A stretch of DNA of 64,000 nucleotides from Neobacillus niacini (lineage in GTDB: Bacteria; Bacillota; Bacilli; Bacillales; Cytobacillaceae), in contig NZ_JAUSZN010000001.1 in assembly GCF_030817595.1 (NCBI RefSeq), positions 5,392,001 through 5,456,000 of the forward strand, in the 5' to 3' direction. Position 1 is the first letter of the stretch. Each line of letters starts with the position of its first letter. Shown here piece by piece: positions 1 through 13,791 of the stretch. The notes under the pieces were generated by a model. That model ran no database searches and had not been told where the DNA came from. It saw only the letters and a list, made by a program, of their open reading frames with translations. Position numbers and translations under genes: made by a program.

Positions 1-2
1 CC

Positions 3-296
3 CATTATATCGACCACATGAGGCCAAAGACAGGATTGGATCAAGAGGTTTCGAGCTATGTTTTAAAATGGAATGAAACGCATAAATTCATAGAGAAGGT
101 TACAGATTTGCTAAGCTTTATGCTTCCGCATTATAAGCGGGAAGGTAAAGCCCAGCTTGTGATTGCAATCGGTTGTACCGGAGGGCAGCATCGCTCCGTT
201 ACCCTTGCCGAATATCTTGCTAAATACTTTGAAAATGATTATAAGACTTTCGTTTCACACCGTGACATTGAGAGGAGAAAGGATAAGACGACATGA
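3..296 (+). CDS. rapZ: RapZ (YvcJ), 3' end only
   Basis: C-terminal part of the RapZ/YvcJ nucleotide-binding protein family. The frame is already open at position 3 ([13 protein letters not shown]) and the gene starts outside the window, so the ATG at 18 is internal. The visible part has the conserved [10 protein letters not shown] segment (about 40 residues from the end) and ends in [12 protein letters not shown]. In Bacillus the protein binds and hydrolyses nucleotides and is linked to competence; in enterobacteria RapZ controls GlmZ decay. The stop TGA overlaps the ATG of yvcK (ATGA), so the two are translationally coupled, as in B. subtilis yvcJ-yvcK. Confidence 0.93.
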   Translation, partial: HYIDHMRPKTGLDQEVSSYVLKWNETHKFIEKVTDLLSFMLPHYKREGKAQLVIAIGCTGGQHRSVTLAEYLAKYFENDYKTFVSHRDIERRKDKTT

Positions 297-1276
297 GGGA
301 GTTAGGACAGCCAAGAATCGTCATCATTGGCGGAGGAACAGGATTGCCGGTTTTATTACGAGGCTTAAAACAGTATCCAGTTGATATTACCGCCATTGTG
401 ACGGTTGCTGATGATGGCGGCAGTTCAGGAAGACTCCGTGATGATCTGCAAATCCCACCGCCTGGGGATATCCGAAATGTGTTAGCTGCACTATCGGATG
501 TTGAACCGTTGGTGGAAGAGATGTTTCAACATCGATTTAAGACCTCCAACGAATTATCGGGACATTCGCTTGGCAATTTAATTCTTGCTGCCATGACGTC
601 CATTACCGGAAACTTTGTGCATGCGATTCAAGAAATGAGCAAGGTATTAAATGTTCGCGGTAAGGTTCTGCCTGCGGCCAATCAAAGTGTTGTGCTTCAT
701 GCGGAAATGGAGGATGGGACAGTCGTATCTGGTGAATCGAAAATTCCCTACTCAGGCAAAAAAATAAAAAAAGTTTTTCTGACACCAGAGGTTATCACTC
801 CTTTGCCGGAATCCATACAAGCCATTAGACAAGCGGATCTAATTATTATCGGACCAGGAAGTTTATATACGAGTATCCTGCCTAATCTGTTAGTACCGCG
901 CTTAGGTGAAGAGGTCTGCCGTTCTCATGCGAAAAAGGTGTATATATGCAATTTAATGACACAAGCGGGTGAAACGCACGGGTACACGGCTAGTGATCAT
1001 GTAAAAGCCATTTATGATCATATGGTTTGTGCTTTTATGGATACCATTTTAGTGAACGATAAAGAAATTCCTGAAGACATCCAGCTACGCTACAATGAAG
1101 AACTGGCTGACCCTGTCCATTATGATTTAGAGCGCATATTTGAACTTGGGCTTGAGGTGGTTCATGCAGATATTGCCATCCAGGAAAATGGGGCACTGCG
1201 ACATGACCCGAAAAAAGTGGCCAAAATTTTATATAATTTACTTTTAAGTGAAACCAAACGAAGATATGAAGCGTAA
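293..1276 (+). CDS. yvcK: Gluconeogenesis factor YvcK (CofD-like)
   Basis: 327 residues, CofD/UPF0052 family. The N-terminus has the glycine-rich nucleotide-sugar loop [15 protein letters not shown] and then [16 protein letters not shown], both diagnostic. YvcK binds UDP-sugars and is needed for growth and normal cell shape on gluconeogenic carbon, and affects PBP1 localisation. ATG overlaps the rapZ stop; whiA follows after 41 bases behind a strong Shine-Dalgarno. The rapZ-yvcK-whiA-crh order is conserved in Bacilli. Confidence 0.95.
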   Translation: MRELGQPRIVIIGGGTGLPVLLRGLKQYPVDITAIVTVADDGGSSGRLRDDLQIPPPGDIRNVLAALSDVEPLVEEMFQHRFKTSNELSGHSLGNLILAAMTSITGNFVHAIQEMSKVLNVRGKVLPAANQSVVLHAEMEDGTVVSGESKIPYSGKKIKKVFLTPEVITPLPESIQAIRQADLIIIGPGSLYTSILPNLLVPRLGEEVCRSHAKKVYICNLMTQAGETHGYTASDHVKAIYDHMVCAFMDTILVNDKEIPEDIQLRYNEELADPVHYDLERIFELGLEVVHADIAIQENGALRHDPKKVAKILYNLLLSETKRRYEA

Positions 1277-1317
1277 ATACTAATGCCCGTGAAAAAGGGG
1301 CAAAAGGGGGTGAAGGG

Positions 1318-2268
1318 ATGTCTTTCGCTTCGGAAACGAAAAAAGAATTAACGAATTTAGAAATAAAGCCTTGCTGCACACAAGCCGAACTTTCTGCTCT
1401 TATACGAATGAATGGCTCTATGTCTTTTTCCAACCGCAAGTTGATTGTTGATATTCAGACTGAAAATGCAGCCATTGCCAGAAGGATTTATACGTTAATA
1501 AAAAAAAGCTATGATGTTCCAGTAGAGCTGCTTGTTCGGAAAAAAATGAGACTAAAAAAGAACAATGTTTACATTGTCCGCTTGTCGCAGCAGGCGAAGG
1601 AAATACTAGAGGATATGAAAATCCTTGGTGAAGGATTTACCTTCATCCATGACATAGCAAGTGATCTTGTGAAAAAGAAATGTTGTAAACGTTCTTACCT
1701 GCGTGGGGCGTTTCTAGCGGGAGGTTCCGTAAACAATCCGGAAACTTCATCGTACCATTTGGAAATTGCTTCACTATACAAGGAGCATAACGATTCCTTG
1801 TGTGAATTAATGAATAAATTTGGTCTAAATAGCAAGACACTTGAGCGCAAAAAAGGCTATATTACTTACTTAAAAGAAGCTGAAAAAATTACCGAGTATT
1901 TAAATATTATTGGTGCAGTCAATGCACTTCTTCGCTTTGAAGATGTGAGGATTGTAAGGGATATGCGAAATTCCGTTAATCGTCTGGTGAATTGTGAAAC
2001 TGCGAACTTAAATAAAACAATTGGTGCTTCTATCCGGCAGGTTGAAAATATTCGCTATATTAACGATACGGTTGGATTGCATATCTTACCTGAAAAGTTA
2101 AGAGAAATTGCTGAACTCAGGCTCCACTATACGGATGTAACCCTTAAAGAGCTAGGGGAAATGGTATCCGGAGGTACAATTAGTAAATCGGGGATTAATC
2201 ATCGGTTAAGAAAAATAGATGAAATTGCAGATAAATTGCGGATTGGTGATTTGGCTCCAAGAAAATAG
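1318..2268 (+). CDS. whiA: WhiA, DNA-binding cell-division/chromosome-segregation protein
   Basis: 316 residues, full length. The N-terminal half is the degenerate LAGLIDADG-like domain of WhiA (visible around [21 protein letters not shown], near residues 120-140). The C-terminal helix-turn-helix lies around residues 260-305 ([25 protein letters not shown]). In Bacillus it is a nucleoid-associated protein affecting division and segregation rather than the sporulation regulator known in Streptomyces. The start ATG is set by the GGGGGTGAAGGG stretch directly upstream. It sits between yvcK and crh in one operon. Confidence 0.95.
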   Translation: MSFASETKKELTNLEIKPCCTQAELSALIRMNGSMSFSNRKLIVDIQTENAAIARRIYTLIKKSYDVPVELLVRKKMRLKKNNVYIVRLSQQAKEILEDMKILGEGFTFIHDIASDLVKKKCCKRSYLRGAFLAGGSVNNPETSSYHLEIASLYKEHNDSLCELMNKFGLNSKTLERKKGYITYLKEAEKITEYLNIIGAVNALLRFEDVRIVRDMRNSVNRLVNCETANLNKTIGASIRQVENIRYINDTVGLHILPEKLREIAELRLHYTDVTLKELGEMVSGGTISKSGINHRLRKIDEIADKLRIGDLAPRK

Positions 2269-2293
2269 AGGAAAAAATAAGGAGGATTTTGTA

Positions 2294-2551
2294 ATGGTAG
2301 AGAAACAGGTGGAAGTTAAATTGAAAACGGGTCTTCAAGCACGACCAGCAGCATTATTTGTTCAGGAGGCAAACCGTTTTTCAGCGGATATTTTTTTAGA
2401 AAAAGATGGTAAGAAAGTAAATGCAAAAAGTATTATGGGCCTTATGAGCTTAGCTGTCGGCTCTGGGGTTTTAGTTAATATAGTCGCTGATGGCGATGAT
2501 GAAGAAAAAGCTATTGATGCACTGTCTAATTTTGTTCAAAATGAACAATAA
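2294..2551 (+). CDS. crh: Crh, catabolite repression HPr-like protein
   Basis: 85 residues, the size of Crh. Residue 15 is Gln (KTGLQARPA), whereas HPr has the phosphorylatable His15; Ser46 (AKSIMGLM) is kept. So it can be phosphorylated by HPr kinase and act as a CcpA corepressor but cannot carry PTS phosphate. An upstream in-frame start at 2219 lies inside whiA; ATG 2294 is chosen because GGAGGA precedes it by 8 bases and the length fits the family. Last gene of the rapZ operon, followed by a shared terminator. Confidence 0.96.
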   Translation: MVEKQVEVKLKTGLQARPAALFVQEANRFSADIFLEKDGKKVNAKSIMGLMSLAVGSGVLVNIVADGDDEEKAIDALSNFVQNEQ

Positions 2552-2552
2552 A

Positions 2553-2588
2553 AAAAGAGTTTGACCTTGGAATGGGTCAAACTCTTTT
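2553..2588. terminator. Bidirectional terminator between crh and clpP
   Basis: A 14-bp perfect stem (AAAAGAGTTTGACC with its complement) and an 8-base loop, A-rich on the left and T-rich on the right, so it can end both the crh operon (+) and clpP (-), which stops at 2593. Confidence 0.9.
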
Positions 2589-2592
2589 TATT

Positions 2593-3198
2593 TTATTTAT
2601 CTTTCTTTTCTTCTGTAAGACTTCTAGTGATGATATGGTCAACGAGACCGTATTCTTTTGCTCTTTCAGCTGTCATGAAGTTATCGCGGTCAGTGTCCTT
2701 TTGGATTACTTCTAGCGGCTGGCCTGTGCGCTCTGCTAAGATTCCATTCAATTTTTCACGAAGGAATAAGATACGCTTAGCCGCAATTTCAATCTCAGTC
2801 GCTTGACCTTGTGCTCCGCCTAATGGTTGATGGATCATTACTTCTGCATTCGGTAACGCATAACGCTTACCTTTTGTTCCTGCTGCAAGTAAGAAGGCAC
2901 CCATTGAAGCTGCCATACCAATACAAATGGTCTGAACATCAGGCTTAATGAACTGCATTGTGTCATAAATGGCCATACCAGCTGTAATACTGCCGCCAGG
3001 GCTGTTAATATAGATGGATATATCCTTTTCAGGGTTTTCCGCTTCTAGGAATAGTAATTGTGCTACAATGCTGTTAGCCACATGATCGTCAATACCACTT
3101 CCAAGCATAATGATACGGTCTTTTAAAAGACGAGAGTAGATGTCATATGCTCTTTCTCCGCGGTTTGTTTGTTCAATAACTGTAGGAATCAAGTTCAT
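2593..3198 (-). CDS. clpP: ClpP, ATP-dependent Clp protease proteolytic subunit
   Basis: 201 residues; serine peptidase forming the tetradecameric ClpP barrel that works with ClpC, ClpX and ClpE. The catalytic triad is in the expected places: Ser98 (GMAASMG), His123 (MIHQPLGG) and Asp172 (TDRDNFM). The start ATG is preceded by AAAGGAGG. The gene is monocistronic, with a SigA promoter overlapped by a CtsR box (3244-3273), so heat and protein stress should induce it. Confidence 0.98.
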   Translation of the reverse strand: MNLIPTVIEQTNRGERAYDIYSRLLKDRIIMLGSGIDDHVANSIVAQLLFLEAENPEKDISIYINSPGGSITAGMAIYDTMQFIKPDVQTICIGMAASMGAFLLAAGTKGKRYALPNAEVMIHQPLGGAQGQATEIEIAAKRILFLREKLNGILAERTGQPLEVIQKDTDRDNFMTAERAKEYGLVDHIITRSLTEEKKDK

Positions 3199-3243
3199 TT
3201 TTCTTCCTCCTTTAAGTATGAAAGATAGTAATATGTATAGTTA

Positions 3244-3273
3244 ATGATACACTGATGGTCAATTAAGGTCAAA
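3244..3273 (-). promoter_or_regulatory. clpP SigA promoter with CtsR operator
   Basis: On the minus strand TTGACC (3272-3267), a 17-bp spacer and TATCAT (3249-3244). Read on the plus strand, 3257-3273 is GGTCAAT-TAA-GGTCAAA, which fits the CtsR heptad repeat (RGTCAAA-NAN-RGTCAAA) with one mismatch. The operator covers the -35 element and part of the spacer, so CtsR binding would block polymerase. Confidence 0.88.
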
Positions 3274-3350
3274 CAATTCGCCTTTATATTTGTTCGACAA
3301 CTTTCCCTATACAAGCATACCCGCTGAGAGTTTTTTTAAACCTATAAAAC

Positions 3351-3379
3351 TTGCAAAGTTTCACAAATTGGCATATAAT
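3351..3379 (+). promoter_or_regulatory. SigA promoter of tRNA-Arg
   Basis: TTGCAA, 17-bp spacer, perfect TATAAT; the tRNA begins 17 bases after the -10 box. Confidence 0.85.
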
Positions 3380-3396
3380 ATGTAAGTCGCATATAT

Positions 3397-3468
3397 GCGC
3401 TCGTGGTGCAACGGATAGCACGTAAGATTCCGGTTCTTAAAATGGGGGTTCGATTCCCTCCGAGCGCG
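3397..3468 (+). tRNA. tRNA-Arg (anticodon CCG)
   Basis: Full cloverleaf by eye: acceptor GCGCTCG/CGAGCGC, D-stem GTGC/GCAC, anticodon stem TAAGA/TCTTA around loop TTCCGGT (anticodon CCG at 3430-3432), T-arm with TTCGATT, discriminator G. The CCA end is not encoded. Reads CGG arginine codons. Own promoter upstream and terminator downstream; a lone tRNA-Arg lies in this neighbourhood in B. subtilis as well. Confidence 0.95.
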
Positions 3469-3474
3469 TCAATG

Positions 3475-3508
3475 AAACCTTCTGTTATCAGTAACAGGAG
3501 GTTTTTTC
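3475..3508 (+). terminator. Terminator of tRNA-Arg
   Basis: AACCTtCTGTTA / TAACAGgAGGTT stem with a TCAG loop, followed by six T. Confidence 0.85.
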
Positions 3509-3582
3509 TTTTATGCCAGTTAATTTACCGTACACTAAATCTCCATCTTCATGTAAAATAGAGCAAGGGGGGAGATTGGTTT

Positions 3583-4908
3583 ATGGACTTAAAAGCAGGT
3601 TTATGGCAACAACAAACATTGAAATTGGCAATGACACAGGAATTGACCCAGGCCATTGCGCTTTTACAATATTCAGCACAAGAGCTTTCCACTTTTTTAG
3701 AAAACAAAGCACTTGAAAATCCCCTATTACAGGTTGAGAATAACCATATTCAGCCTATTAACCCATTAATAGACCGCAATCGGCGGAAACATACGAAAAA
3801 TACGGAAAATGATTGGATTGAGCAAATTGCAGCAAAGTCATCTTCTAAGGAAGACCAACTGCTAAATCAACTTAATCTTAGAAAATACTCAAGTATTCAA
3901 TTAAAAATTATTAAACACTTGATTGATAACCTCGATGTAAACGGATACTTAACCGCTGAACCGGAAGAAATTGCTGATCTATTAGGTGTCCAATTAGAAC
4001 TGGTTGAAGACAGCATTATTGTGATTCAAACTTTGGAACCAGCTGGAATCGGGGCTAGGAATCTTCAAGAATGTTTATTAATACAGCTCGAACGGGAAAA
4101 CCTAAAGGATGATTTGGCACTGACAATCCTAACTCACTACTTCATCCCATTTGCGGAGAAGAAATGGAAGCAGATTGCAAAGGAACTACAAATACCTTTA
4201 CAAAAGATTCAAGAGATATTTGATATAATACAGCAGCTGAATCCACGACCAGGTGCACGTTTAGAGCAGGAAAGTGCCTCCTACATCATCCCTGATGCGA
4301 TTGTAGAACGCTTTGGGGATGGATTTTCCGTCAGGCTGTGTGATGACATCCTTCCAAAAATAAGTTTTAATGATCATTATTATCAAAAAATGACTACCAC
4401 GAAGGATTCTCAAGTAAGCCGTTTTTTGCAGGAAAAAGTGCAAGATTATCAATGGATTATGAAAAGTATTGAGCAGAGGAAAGAAACTTTAACGAGGGTT
4501 GTCAGCAAAATTGTGGAAAAGCAAACTTCCTTTTTTGAAAATGGCAAGGAATATTTAGTTCCGATGACCATGAAGGAGGTAGCGGGTGAACTTGAAATTC
4601 ATGAATCAACGGTGAGTCGTGCGGTGAAAGAAAAATATGTGCAGACACCGATTGGTACTTTCCCGTTGAAGTCGTTCTTTACCAGTACGATTCAAACAGT
4701 TTCGAATGAAAGCACGTCCTCGAGTCAGGTGAAAAATGAGATTGCTTCGATGATCAACAGTGAAGATAAACAACGTCCATTATCAGACCAGGAAATTGTC
4801 GAGAAACTGAAATCAAGTCAAGGAATCGTTGTCTCTAGAAGAACAGTTGCAAAGTATCGGGACCAACTGGGCATAGCTTCCTCCTCTAAAAGAAAAAGGT
4901 TTGATTGA
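3583..4908 (+). CDS. rpoN: RNA polymerase sigma-54 factor (SigL/RpoN)
   Basis: 441 residues. Region I at the N-terminus is Gln/Leu-rich (WQQQTLKLAMTQELTQAIALLQ), the core-binding region is central, and the C-terminal RpoN box is present as SRRTVAKYRDQLGI shortly before the end. It directs enhancer-dependent transcription; in B. subtilis the levanase, rocABC and acoABCL genes use it. ATG 3583 follows a GGGGGGAGA ribosome site; an overlapping frame starting at 3513 is not coding. No sigma-54 enhancer-binding protein is in this window. Confidence 0.96.
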   Translation: MDLKAGLWQQQTLKLAMTQELTQAIALLQYSAQELSTFLENKALENPLLQVENNHIQPINPLIDRNRRKHTKNTENDWIEQIAAKSSSKEDQLLNQLNLRKYSSIQLKIIKHLIDNLDVNGYLTAEPEEIADLLGVQLELVEDSIIVIQTLEPAGIGARNLQECLLIQLERENLKDDLALTILTHYFIPFAEKKWKQIAKELQIPLQKIQEIFDIIQQLNPRPGARLEQESASYIIPDAIVERFGDGFSVRLCDDILPKISFNDHYYQKMTTTKDSQVSRFLQEKVQDYQWIMKSIEQRKETLTRVVSKIVEKQTSFFENGKEYLVPMTMKEVAGELEIHESTVSRAVKEKYVQTPIGTFPLKSFFTSTIQTVSNESTSSSQVKNEIASMINSEDKQRPLSDQEIVEKLKSSQGIVVSRRTVAKYRDQLGIASSSKRKRFD

Positions 4909-4921
4909 AAGGATACAAATA

Positions 4922-5179
4922 ATGACACAGACAATAATCACCTTATATACAAGAAACCGCTGCTCACTTTGTGAAAAAGCGAAACAGGCCATCCTTGAAC
5001 TTAAGGAAGACTGGACTTTTACATTAGAAGAAATAGATATTGATAAAAGTGATGAATTAACAGAACTATATGGAATCATGATTCCGGTTGTTCAGATTGA
5101 TGGTGAAGAGGTGGGCTTTGGGATTATTAACAAATTTGACATAAGTAAACGTTTGCAAGAAAAATTGAAAAACTTTTAA
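4922..5179 (+). CDS. Glutaredoxin/thioredoxin-fold small redox protein
   Basis: 85 residues with TLYTRNRCSLCEKAK at the N-terminus, i.e. a CxxC redox pair in the glutaredoxin position, and the cis-Pro segment IPVVQIDGEE. A DUF836-like glutaredoxin family member, often found beside sigL or glycolytic genes in Bacillaceae. Substrate unknown. An in-frame TTG at 4901 would overlap rpoN; ATG 4922 is better because GAAAGGA lies 8 bases upstream and the fold begins there. Probably cotranscribed with rpoN. Confidence 0.8.
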   Translation: MTQTIITLYTRNRCSLCEKAKQAILELKEDWTFTLEEIDIDKSDELTELYGIMIPVVQIDGEEVGFGIINKFDISKRLQEKLKNF

Positions 5180-5180
5180 G

Positions 5181-5209
5181 TTGAAATAGGTTTTCACTCC
5201 TGTTAGAAT
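5181..5209 (+). promoter_or_regulatory. Promoter of the cggR-gapA operon
   Basis: TTGAAA, 17-bp spacer, TAGAAT. It lies within the terminator hairpin of the preceding gene and upstream of the CggR operator, so the operator would be about 30-55 bases into the transcript. This matches the B. subtilis arrangement, in which CggR acts downstream of the promoter. Confidence 0.7.
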
Positions 5210-5238
5210 GTAAATTGTTAGCAGGGGTGATTTTTTTT
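5193..5238 (+). terminator. Terminator of the rpoN-glutaredoxin operon
   Basis: TCACTCCTG pairs with CAGGGGTGA (one wobble) across 5194-5230 and is followed by eight T. It overlaps the cggR -10 box. Confidence 0.7.
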
Positions 5239-5246
5239 CGATAGAG

Positions 5247-5272
5247 TGGGACATAATTTGTCTATGGTGGAC
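5247..5272 (+). promoter_or_regulatory. CggR operator
   Basis: TGGGAC, 6 bases, TGTC, 4 bases, GTGGAC. The spacing is exactly that of the B. subtilis CggR operator (CGGGAC-N6-TGTC-N4-CGGGAC), with one change in the first half-site and two in the second. Fructose-1,6-bisphosphate should relieve repression here. Confidence 0.85.
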
Positions 5273-5312
5273 ATTTTATGACCAGTTACATATAATAAAG
5301 GAGCAGGACATT

Positions 5313-7392
<2,080 letters not shown>

Positions 7393-7453
7393 TCCTAACA
7401 GGCTAAGGTTGGAAATATTTTCTTCTAAAAGCTATAATGATTTATGGTATTTC

Positions 7454-7489
7454 AAAGGGGAGCGGGGAACATTCCCCCCTCCTTTTTTT
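7454..7489 (+). terminator. Intra-operon terminator after gapA
   Basis: AAAGGGGAGCGGGGAA pairs with TTCCCCCCTCCTTT (one G-T wobble, near-perfect 14-bp stem) around a two-base gap, followed by a T run. Strong enough to cut transcription between gapA and pgk. Confidence 0.85.
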
Positions 7490-7508
7490 ATGTAATAATC
7501 TTTGAGAA

Positions 7509-7625
7509 TTGTCTAGCTGCAGCGCCTAGGGGCTCGGGTCATAAGCCAATCCGTCAAGAAGGTTAAAGAACAACCTTCATGACGGCTCGTCTTATGCCTG
7601 TCGCCCCTGTGCAAGGCGCTTCCGC
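7509..7625 (+). repeat. Long palindromic intergenic repeat (family A), full copy
   Basis: Starts TTGTCTAGCTGCAGCGCC and ends AAGGCGCTTCCGC. It folds almost end to end: AGCGCCT with AAGGCGCT, AGGGGC with GCCCCT, CATAAG with CTTATG, and CCGTCaaGAAGGTT with AACCTTCatGACGG around AAAGAAC. Such elements are scattered between genes in Bacillaceae genomes. A much shortened relative is at 41020-41048. The 3' end lies 12 bases before the pgk ribosome site. Confidence 0.85.
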
Positions 7626-7647
7626 ATTTCTAATTAGGAGGCTTCGC

Positions 7648-8832
7648 ATGAACAAGAAAACATTAAAAGATGTAGATGTAAAAGGAAAACGCGTTTTCTG
7701 CCGTGTTGATTTTAACGTTCCTATGCAGGATGGAAAAATCACGGATGAAACAAGAATCCGCGCTGCAGTACCTACTATTCAATATTTAATCGAGCAAGGT
7801 GCTAAAGTCATCTTAGCGAGCCATTTTGGACGTCCAAAGGGTAAAGTAGTAGAGGAAATGCGTTTAACTCCTGTGGGTGTAAGACTTTCTGAGCTTCTTG
7901 GCAAAAACGTGCAAAAAGCAGATGAAGCATATGGTGATTCTGTTAAATCTATCATTGAATCTATGAATGCAGGCGATGTTCTTCTTCTTGAAAACGTTCG
8001 TTTTTACCCAGGTGAAGAAAAGAATGATCCAGAATTAGCAAAATCCTTTGCCGAACTCGCTGACGTCTATGTAAATGACGCATTTGGTGCAGCTCATAGA
8101 GCACATGCTTCTACAGAAGGTATTGCTCACCATCTTCCTGCAGTGTCTGGTCTATTAATGGAGAAAGAGCTTGATGTACTAGGAAAAGCTCTATCAAATC
8201 CAGAACGTCCATTTACCGCAATCATTGGCGGAGCGAAGGTTAAGGACAAGATTGGTGTTATTGAAAACCTATTAGAAAAGGTTGATAACCTAATCATTGG
8301 CGGCGGCCTTGCTTATACTTTTATTAAGGCACAGGGTCATGAAATTGGTAAATCTCTTCTTGAGGCAGACAAAATGGACTTAGCGAATTCTTTTATAGAA
8401 AAGGCAAAAGAAAAAGGTGTCAATTTCTATATGCCGGTTGACGCTATCGTTGCCGATGATTTCTCTGCGGATGCAAATTCTAAAGAGGTAGCAATCGAAG
8501 AAATACCGGCAGATTGGGAAGCACTTGATATCGGACCTAAAACAAGAGAAATCTATCGTGAAGTAATCAAAAAATCAAAATTAGTCATTTGGAATGGACC
8601 AATGGGTGTGTTCGAAATTGATAAATTTGCTGGTGGTACGAAGGCAGTTGCTGAAGCACTTGCAGAAGCAGAAGGTACATATTCAGTAATTGGCGGCGGA
8701 GACTCTGCGGCAGCGGTAGAAAAATTCAATTTAGCAGAAAAAATGAGCCATATTTCAACAGGCGGCGGCGCTTCACTTGAATTCATGGAAGGCAAAGAAC
8801 TTCCAGGCGTTGTAGCTTTAAATGATAAATAA
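7648..8832 (+). CDS. pgk: Phosphoglycerate kinase
   Basis: 394 residues, the standard bacterial length. N-terminal [16 protein letters not shown], then [11 protein letters not shown], and the C-terminal nucleotide loop [12 protein letters not shown]. Makes ATP and 3-phosphoglycerate from 1,3-bisphosphoglycerate. ATG 7648 is preceded by AGGAGG and gives the normal N-terminus; an in-frame extension to 7579 reads through the palindromic repeat and is not real. Separated from gapA by 255 bases holding a terminator and a repeat; tpiA follows 33 bases later. Confidence 0.98.
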   Translation: MNKKTLKDVDVKGKRVFCRVDFNVPMQDGKITDETRIRAAVPTIQYLIEQGAKVILASHFGRPKGKVVEEMRLTPVGVRLSELLGKNVQKADEAYGDSVKSIIESMNAGDVLLLENVRFYPGEEKNDPELAKSFAELADVYVNDAFGAAHRAHASTEGIAHHLPAVSGLLMEKELDVLGKALSNPERPFTAIIGGAKVKDKIGVIENLLEKVDNLIIGGGLAYTFIKAQGHEIGKSLLEADKMDLANSFIEKAKEKGVNFYMPVDAIVADDFSADANSKEVAIEEIPADWEALDIGPKTREIYREVIKKSKLVIWNGPMGVFEIDKFAGGTKAVAEALAEAEGTYSVIGGGDSAAAVEKFNLAEKMSHISTGGGASLEFMEGKELPGVVALNDK

Positions 8833-8835
8833 TAA

Positions 8836-11152
<2,317 letters not shown>

Positions 11153-11179
11153 TTTTTATATTAAAAGGAGAGAAATTAA

Positions 11180-12478
<1,299 letters not shown>

Positions 12479-12489
12479 GAACAAAGCTT

Positions 12490-12520
12490 AGGCACTCATT
12501 GACGAATGGGTGCCTTTCTT
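12490..12520 (+). terminator. Terminator of the glycolytic operon
   Basis: AGGCACTCATT pairs with GAATGGGTGCCT (one wobble) around GAC, followed by TTCTT. Confidence 0.8.
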
Positions 12521-12583
12521 GTCTGGAGTGACTGTATGATATTTTTGAAAGGATATCTACTATAAGCTGACATAACACTGGTA

Positions 12584-12612
12584 TTGTTAAAAAGGCAATA
12601 ATATGGTACATT
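12584..12612 (+). promoter_or_regulatory. SigA promoter of secG
   Basis: TTGTTA, 17-bp spacer, TACATT, 41 bases upstream of the secG start. Confidence 0.65.
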
Positions 12613-12653
12613 AAAAATACTGTGAAATGTACGTACTACAGGAGGTGTCTTTC

Positions 12654-12887
12654 ATGCATGCATTGGTTGTTACATTATTAGTAATCGTTAGTATCGGACT
12701 TATTCTTGTTGTTTTATTGCAATCAGGTAAAAGTGCTGGATTATCTGGTGCCATTTCAGGTGGTGCTGAACAATTATTCGGTAAGCAAAAAGCACGAGGA
12801 CTGGACTTAATTTTACATCGCATTACTGTTGTATTAGCAGTTCTTTTCATTATTCTTGCTGTCTTAGTTGCATACTTCGAAGTTTAA
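12654..12887 (+). CDS. secG: SecG, preprotein translocase subunit
   Basis: 77 residues with two membrane helices (about 2-22 and 54-75) separated by the conserved cytoplasmic loop [19 protein letters not shown]. Accessory subunit of SecYEG. ATG 12654 is chosen because AGGAGGTG stands 8 bases upstream; the in-frame start at 12627 has no ribosome site. Located before est-rnr-smpB as in other Bacilli. Confidence 0.95.
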   Translation: MHALVVTLLVIVSIGLILVVLLQSGKSAGLSGAISGGAEQLFGKQKARGLDLILHRITVVLAVLFIILAVLVAYFEV

Positions 12888-12899
12888 TAAAGAATGCTC

Positions 12900-12928
12900 A
12901 AAAACCTGGCTTATGTCAGGTTTTTTTT
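12900..12928 (+). terminator. Terminator after secG
   Basis: AAAAACCTG / CAGGTTTTT stem followed by a T run. Confidence 0.85.
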
Positions 12929-13024
12929 ATGTACAAAACAACGAATGCTTTTTTCTGGAATGTTACCCCATTGTTTGCTTAAACTAAGGTAATGGATTTG
13001 ATTAGAGTTGAAGGAGTTTTTATG

Positions 13025-13771
13025 ATGAAAATTGCAGCACCTAAGCCCTTTACGTTTAAAGGAGGAAAACGAGCAGTTTTATTGCTTCACGGTTTTACAG
13101 GTAATTCGGCTGATGTTCGGATGTTGGGGCGTTTTTTAGAAAAACGAGGGTATACCTGTCATGCGCCTCACTATAAAGGACACGGAGTTCCGCCAGAGGA
13201 GCTTGTACATACTGGACCAGAAGATTGGTGGAAGGACGTAATAAATGGTTACAATTATTTAAAAGACCTAGGACATGAAGAAATTGCAGTTGGGGGACTT
13301 TCACTAGGCGGCGTATTTTCGTTGAAATTGGGTTACACTGTACCTATAAAGGGTATTATACCGATGTGTGCACCTATGTATATAAAAAGTGAAGAAGTGA
13401 TGCACCAAGGAATTCTCGACTATGCCCGCGAATATAAGGTACGAGAAGGAAAAAGCGAAGAGCAAATTGAATTGGAAATGAATGAGTTTACGAAAACGCC
13501 AATGAAAACCTTAAAGGCGTTGCAATCTTTAATTTCTGATGTCCGCAACCATGTGGATATGATTTATGCTCCTACCTTTGTCGTCCAAGCTCGCCACGAT
13601 AAAATGATTAACACAGATAGTGCAAACATCATTTACAATGAGGTTGAGTCCGTAACCAAAGAAATTAAATGGTATGAGGAATCGGGCCATGTGATTACGT
13701 TAGATAAAGAACGTGATCAGCTTCATGAAGATATATATGCTTTTTTAGAAAAATTAGATTGGCAGAAATAA
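13025..13771 (+). CDS. est: Carboxylesterase Est (alpha/beta hydrolase)
   Basis: 248 residues, Est30-type monoacylglycerol lipase/carboxylesterase. Oxyanion segment LLLHGFTGN, nucleophile Ser93 in GLSLGG, Asp in ARHDKMIN, His in SGHVITLD. Hydrolyses short-chain esters; physiological substrate unclear. ATG at 13022 and 13025 are both possible behind AAGGAG; 13025 gives the usual [11 protein letters not shown] start and 8-base spacing. The secG-est-rnr-smpB order is conserved; rnr begins 20 bases downstream, so they are probably cotranscribed. Confidence 0.93.
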   Translation: MKIAAPKPFTFKGGKRAVLLLHGFTGNSADVRMLGRFLEKRGYTCHAPHYKGHGVPPEELVHTGPEDWWKDVINGYNYLKDLGHEEIAVGGLSLGGVFSLKLGYTVPIKGIIPMCAPMYIKSEEVMHQGILDYAREYKVREGKSEEQIELEMNEFTKTPMKTLKALQSLISDVRNHVDMIYAPTFVVQARHDKMINTDSANIIYNEVESVTKEIKWYEESGHVITLDKERDQLHEDIYAFLEKLDWQK

Positions 13772-13791
13772 TCCTTTGAGGAGGGATTTTA

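Noticed and set aside
1035..1439. 134-codon frame on the minus strand
   Set aside because: Antisense across the yvcK-whiA junction; both plus-strand genes are certain.
1693..1770. LAGLIDADG-like segment as a homing endonuclease
   Set aside because: It is the degenerate domain of WhiA, a housekeeping protein in its conserved operon.
7579..7647. N-terminal extension of pgk
   Set aside because: Translates the family A repeat; the normal Pgk start with AGGAGG is at 7648.
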